A stretch of DNA of 8,947 nt from the NCBI GenBank assembly GCA_007133995.1, contig SLLP01000227.1:1-8947 (forward strand), read 5' to 3'. The DNA is from Balneolales bacterium. GTDB taxonomy: Bacteria; Bacteroidota; Rhodothermia; Balneolales; Natronogracilivirgulaceae. The notes under the pieces were generated by a model, which was not told where the DNA came from, ran no database searches, and saw nothing but the letters and a program-made list of their open reading frames with translations. Position 1 is the stretch's first letter. Each line of letters begins with the position of its first letter. Below, piece by piece: positions 6,545 to 8,947 of this stretch. Both the position numbers and the translations under genes were made by a program.

Positions 6545-8007
6545 TTCGATTTGGACTTGGTTTCAGATTTCCGGGTTGACGTACCTTTAAAGGTGCCGGA
6601 TTTACGGGATGATGCGGTTTTTTTAGTGGATGCGGTTTTGCCTTGGTTGGTGGTTTTGGTCGAGGCATTGGTTTTCGAACGGCTCGATGAGGCTTTTGAA
6701 CCGGCAGGTTTTCTTTTATCCGGTTTCACAGCTTCGAGCAGGATGGCGTGTCCCAGTCCGCCGCCGGCGCAGCTGGCTGCCAGTGCATACGTGCCCTGCT
6801 CCAGTGCGATACGGTTGGCCGCCGTGATCACCAGTCGCGCGCCGGTAGCGCCGAACACATGACCCAGCGCAAGTGATCCGCCAAGCCTGTTCAATTTTTT
6901 GAGCGGGATGGATGCGGACAGTGCCTGTGTGTCGGTTTTGCCGGATTCGCCTGCTTTGTCTGATTTGCCGGTTCTGCCTGTATCAATGGAGCCGCTGGTT
7001 TTGCCGGATTCGCCCGTGGAGAAATAGTTTGTTGAAAGCGCCTCCAGTACAGCCAGTACCTGTGCGGCAAAAGCCTCGTGCAACTCAAAAACGTCGATCT
7101 TGTCCGAAGAGATTCCGGCTTTTTCAAGCAGCTTTGGGATTGCGGAAGCTTGCCCGAGCAGCATTTCGTTACTTGGGTCATGCGCCGTGTATACCCATGA
7201 AGTCAGTCGCGCCTTCGGGGCAAGTCCCAACTTCTCTGCTGTTGACTCCCGCATCAGGAGCAGCGCTGCTGCACCGTCGACCTGGCCGGCAGCGTTTCCC
7301 GCTGTCACTGTGCCGAATTTGTTGTCATAGGTCGGCTTGTGAAGAGAGAGATTTTCCGGGGTACAGTCAGGCTGTATCCCATTATCGCCGGCAATAGGCA
7401 CAAAATCGGGTGGACCGGTAACCGGTACGATGTCTGTGCCGGTCAGCTGTTCCTGCCGGGCCTTTACCGCGCTTTGATGTGAGCGTACGGTATAGGCATC
7501 TTGCGTCTCACGTGTAACACCAAACAGGGATGCCAAACGGTCGGCATGGGCACCCATGGTCTCACCGGTGCTGAACTCGGTCAGAAAAGGTGTCATGGTC
7601 CGCTTTTTGAGTGGCAAACGACTTTCGTACGCCGAAACCGAATCCACACCGCCTGCGATCATCACATCGGCATGACCGGATAATATCTGCTCTGCCGCTC
7701 CGGTGATTGCCTGATGCGATGACAAGCTTGACATCGAAACGGTGTGCGCCGGTACGGAGGCGGGCAAACCGGCTCCGAGTGCCGCCTCCCTGGCGACGTT
7801 CGCAGTATCTGCATCCTGGATCACGTTGCCCATGATCACACCGTCCACGCTGCCGGGTTTGATGCCGGTGCGGTCCAGTATCCCGCGGATCACAAATCGG
7901 GCCAGGTCGTGCGCCCGGAAATTGCGATACCCGGTCCCCGGTTTCTGGAACGGAATGCGGCATCCGTCGATAAGTACAATAGTTGAATCTTTTTTGCTGT
8001 TGCTCAT
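6541..8007 (-). CDS. fadI: FadI-like thiolase (acetyl-CoA acyltransferase) with Ser in place of the nucleophilic Cys
   Basis: By family this is the beta subunit that cleaves 3-ketoacyl-CoA with CoA. Thiolase landmarks occur in order: a GCRIPF start at 15-20, GNVIQDADTANVAREAALGAG at 60-80, AGGVDS at 118-123, EFSTGETMG at 144-152, GTVTAGNAAGQVDGAAA at 232-248, HEAFAAQ at 310-316 (His310), GGSLALGHVFGATGAR at 376-391 (His383) and CAGGGLGHA at 413-421 (Cys413). Against the FadI and HADHB patterns I recall, the nucleophile block reads VSMSSLSSHQA at 90-100, with Ser94 (codon AGC at 7728-7726) where Cys is expected. The Pro after His383 is Val. The loop after AGG is about 28 residues shorter than in E. 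coli FadI, residues 330-365 are a Gly/Ser/Lys/Thr insertion, and 429-488 form a basic Lys/Ser/Thr tail. The frame is otherwise intact. GGAGG 8 bases upstream supports ATG 8007. Thiolase activity is therefore doubtful; fold assignment is secure. Confidence 0.9.
   Translation of the reverse strand: MSNSKKDSTIVLIDGCRIPFQKPGTGYRNFRAHDLARFVIRGILDRTGIKPGSVDGVIMGNVIQDADTANVAREAALGAGLPASVPAHTVSMSSLSSHQAITGAAEQILSGHADVMIAGGVDSVSAYESRLPLKKRTMTPFLTEFSTGETMGAHADRLASLFGVTRETQDAYTVRSHQSAVKARQEQLTGTDIVPVTGPPDFVPIAGDNGIQPDCTPENLSLHKPTYDNKFGTVTAGNAAGQVDGAAALLLMRESTAEKLGLAPKARLTSWVYTAHDPSNEMLLGQASAIPKLLEKAGISSDKIDVFELHEAFAAQVLAVLEALSTNYFSTGESGKTSGSIDTGRTGKSDKAGESGKTDTQALSASIPLKKLNRLGGSLALGHVFGATGARLVITAANRIALEQGTYALAASCAGGGLGHAILLEAVKPDKRKPAGSKASSSRSKTNASTKTTNQGKTASTKKTASSRKSGTFKGTSTRKSETKSKSK
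6934..7014. repeat. Exact 18-base direct repeat inside the thiolase insertion
   Basis: GGTTTTGCCGGATTCGCC occurs at 6934-6951 and again at 6997-7014, a spacing of 63 bases, which is 21 codons. Because the spacing is a multiple of three, both copies encode GESGKT on the minus strand (residues 332-337 and 353-358). A related, partly decayed GRTGKSD lies between them, so the insertion looks like a repeat expansion. Confidence 0.85.
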
Positions 8008-8015
8008 ATTTCAGG

Positions 8016-8020
8016 CCTCC
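8016..8020 (-). promoter_or_regulatory. Ribosome binding site of the thiolase gene
   Basis: On the minus strand GGAGG lies 8 bases before ATG 8007. It is a near-ideal site and fixes the start of the thiolase, which begins a two-gene translationally coupled unit. Confidence 0.8.
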
Positions 8021-8244
8021 AGGCGTGGTTGCATTGCGTGGTGTCGTTGCAACTAATGTAAAAAAAAGGTATGCTAAATGTGCGAAGAGGCTATCGAAAA
8101 TATTATTGAACCGGCCATTCGAAAACGGAAGTACCTGATGCAAAATGGTTTATTATGATGCCTCAGAATAATTAAGCACAACTACCCGAAAATTACAGGA
8201 ATGGGGCAGAATCAACTCATTTTTGTCACATCCACTTACATTAC

Positions 8245-8252
8245 AGGGAGGT
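8245..8252 (+). promoter_or_regulatory. Ribosome binding site of the ACP gene
   Basis: AGGGAGGT with GGAGG at 8247-8251 ends 6 bases before ATG 8258. It decides the start: the in-frame ATG at 8201 would add 19 residues unlike any carrier protein and has no comparable site. Confidence 0.85.
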
Positions 8253-8257
8253 CGATT

Positions 8258-8497
8258 ATGCAAAATGATGTCCAGAAACGGGTTAAAAAAGTAATCGGCA
8301 GGGTGCTCGAGATCAGTGAAGACCAGATCGCCGATGATGCCAACTTCATATTCGATCTTGGCGCCGATTCCATGCAGAGCATGGAGCTCGTAGCTGCTTT
8401 CGAGGAGGAATTTGATATCGAAATGGATGAGGATAAAGCCCTTGATGTCCAGACGGTATCGCACGCAGTGGAGTTTATTTCCGGTTACCTGAAATGA
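8258..8497 (+). CDS. Acyl carrier protein, stand-alone
   Basis: Small acidic four-helix carrier that holds acyl groups on a phosphopantetheine arm. From ATG 8258 it has 79 residues, the standard length. The attachment signature LGADSMQSMELV at 34-45 gives Ser38 as the modified serine, followed by the acidic helix AFEEEFDIEMDEDKA at 47-61 used for partner docking and a final helix TVSHAVEFI at 66-74. The motif reads DSM rather than the DSL commonest in AcpP, and the helix-II sequence MQSMELV differs from the usual LDTVELV. It is not flanked by fabD, fabG or fabF, which usually accompany the housekeeping acpP, so it may be a secondary carrier with a dedicated partner; this is inference. It diverges from the thiolase gene and precedes an acyl-CoA synthetase-like gene on the same strand. 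The start was chosen from the strong ribosome binding site at 8245-8252. Confidence 0.94.
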   Translation: MQNDVQKRVKKVIGRVLEISEDQIADDANFIFDLGADSMQSMELVAAFEEEFDIEMDEDKALDVQTVSHAVEFISGYLK

Positions 8498-8550
8498 ACA
8501 TCGGCGAGCATGCAAACCTTAAAATGAGCTGCCGCAGATCTGGTTGATCC

Positions 8551-8571
8551 GGCCGGGCAGAAACGCCGGCC
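8551..8571 (+). terminator. GC-rich hairpin after the ACP gene
   Basis: GGCCGG at 8551-8556 and CCGGCC at 8566-8571 form a 6-bp all-GC stem with a 9-base loop, 54 bases after the ACP stop. No T-run follows, so it is not a classical intrinsic terminator. It may limit read-through or protect the ACP transcript end. Confidence 0.35.
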
Positions 8572-8649
8572 ATTCGGCAGAGTCAGCATTCCATCGGTAT
8601 CCACCATAAACCGCCATCAGGCAGGATGTCGGTGACGCATCTTCAAAAG

Positions 8650-8676
8650 CATTATGCAATTTCCGGACTCATAATG
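8650..8676. promoter_or_regulatory. Inverted repeat upstream of the acyl-CoA synthetase-like gene
   Basis: CATTATG at 8650-8656 and CATAATG at 8670-8676 are exact reverse complements separated by 13 bases, ending 36 bases before the next ATG. Placement is suitable for an operator or a leader stem. A heptamer TTCCGGA also appears twice nearby, at 8661-8667 and 8682-8688. Function is unproven. Confidence 0.3.
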
Positions 8677-8712
8677 GGGTGTTCCGGATCACAAAAAATC
8701 AGGAAATTGAGC

Positions 8713-8947
8713 ATGGGAAAAATCAGCAGGCATAAGCATTACGCGGATCGGGTCAAGGCGATGGAAGCCATATTTCAGCCGAAATCTATAGCAGTAATGG
8801 GATCCAATAATGTGAAAGGTACCGTGCCCAGCGATATTTTTGAAAATCTTATCAAAACCGAATTCCGGGGCGTGCTCTATCCGGTGAGCCCCGGCGAAAA
8901 ACGCATCGGGTCGGTCAAGGCGTACAAGTACGTCGTGGACATTGAGG
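8713..8947 (+). CDS. NDP-forming acyl-CoA synthetase-type CoA-binding protein, N-terminal part
   Basis: The frame opens at ATG 8713 and runs off the window after 78 codons without a stop. After a basic N-terminal segment, FQPKSIAVMGSNNVKGTVPSD at 21-41 is the first strand and glycine loop of a Rossmann-like CoA-binding domain. It continues with RGVLYPVSPGEKRIGSVKAYKYVVDI at 52-77, the pattern found at the start of ADP-forming acetyl/acyl-CoA synthetases and of the synthetase/GNAT fusions that acetylate proteins (Pat type). The N-terminal extension before the domain resembles the fused type, but the deciding GNAT domain would lie outside the window. AGGA at 8701-8704, 8 bases upstream, supports this start; an in-frame ATG at 8674 would add 13 residues and lies in the right arm of an inverted repeat. 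It follows the ACP gene by 215 bases on the same strand. Confidence 0.85.
   Translation, partial: MGKISRHKHYADRVKAMEAIFQPKSIAVMGSNNVKGTVPSDIFENLIKTEFRGVLYPVSPGEKRIGSVKAYKYVVDIE

Larger units (their letters stand above)
8008..8257. promoter_or_regulatory. Divergent intergenic region between thiolase and ACP genes
   Basis: These 250 bases separate genes reading away from each other and so must hold at least one promoter each if both are expressed. I could not place confident -35/-10 or Bacteroidota-type -33/-7 boxes. Visible elements are a perfect 8-base palindrome GTTGCAAC at 8046-8053, whose right half also matches GTTGCA at 8028-8033 as an inverted repeat in the thiolase leader, and an A-run at about 8060-8067. 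The palindrome could be an operator, but it may be chance. Confidence 0.4.

Noticed and set aside
6185..6862. 225-codon + strand frame spanning the fadI/fadJ junction
   Set aside because: Shadow of two conserved minus-strand genes; low-complexity Val/Phe/Leu content mirrors the Lys/Ser tail codons.
7562..8143. 193-codon minus-strand frame overlapping the thiolase start
   Set aside because: Out of frame with the thiolase, which has the good ribosome binding site and the family motifs; Arg-rich shadow protein.
8201..8257. N-terminal 19-residue extension of the ACP from ATG 8201
   Set aside because: The strong ribosome binding site and the normal ACP length both point to ATG 8258.
8494..8547. 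17-codon frame whose ATG overlaps the ACP stop (ATGA)
   Set aside because: Too short and without recognisable content; an ATGA overlap arises easily by chance at a TGA stop.

Overview
The window reads as a chromosomal segment from a member of the Bacteroidota / FCB group, possibly the Balneolota-Rhodothermota side. A DksA-type gene end followed directly by lspA, with no gap to speak of, is an arrangement I associate with that group. RibBA and YajC are of ordinary bacterial type, and base composition looks close to even. The species cannot be named from this sequence.

Layout on the + strand from the left: the last 37 codons of a TraR/DksA-family gene, then lspA (TTG start), then a SufU-type Fe-S scaffold gene that overlaps the lspA end. 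After a 141-base gap comes a visibly AT-richer gene for a Stealth-family sugar-phosphate transferase. It converges on a minus-strand block.

The minus-strand block, read in transcription order from about 8007 down to 2411, is: a FadI-like thiolase, a FadJ/FadB-type hydratase-dehydrogenase coupled to it by an ATGA overlap, yajC, and ribBA. A 26-base imperfect tandem repeat lies between yajC and ribBA. The two fad genes encode the two halves of a trifunctional fatty-acid beta-oxidation complex.

Divergent from the thiolase, across a 250-base gap, is a stand-alone 79-residue acyl carrier protein with a very good ribosome binding site. It is followed on the same strand by the start of a gene with the CoA-binding domain of NDP-forming acyl-CoA synthetases (possibly a fused synthetase/GNAT protein acetyltransferase), which runs off the window.

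The most notable signal is in the thiolase. The residue at the nucleophilic cysteine position is serine (Ser94, codon AGC), while the two catalytic histidines and the second active-site cysteine are kept. The same protein lacks most of the loop found in FadI/HADHB, carries a Gly/Ser/Lys/Thr-rich insertion built on an exact in-frame repeat, and ends in a roughly 60-residue Lys/Ser/Thr tail. Its partner FadJ also has a low-complexity insertion. Together with the adjacent ACP and acyl-CoA synthetase-like gene, this suggests that the locus may not be a plain beta-oxidation operon. That reading is inference.
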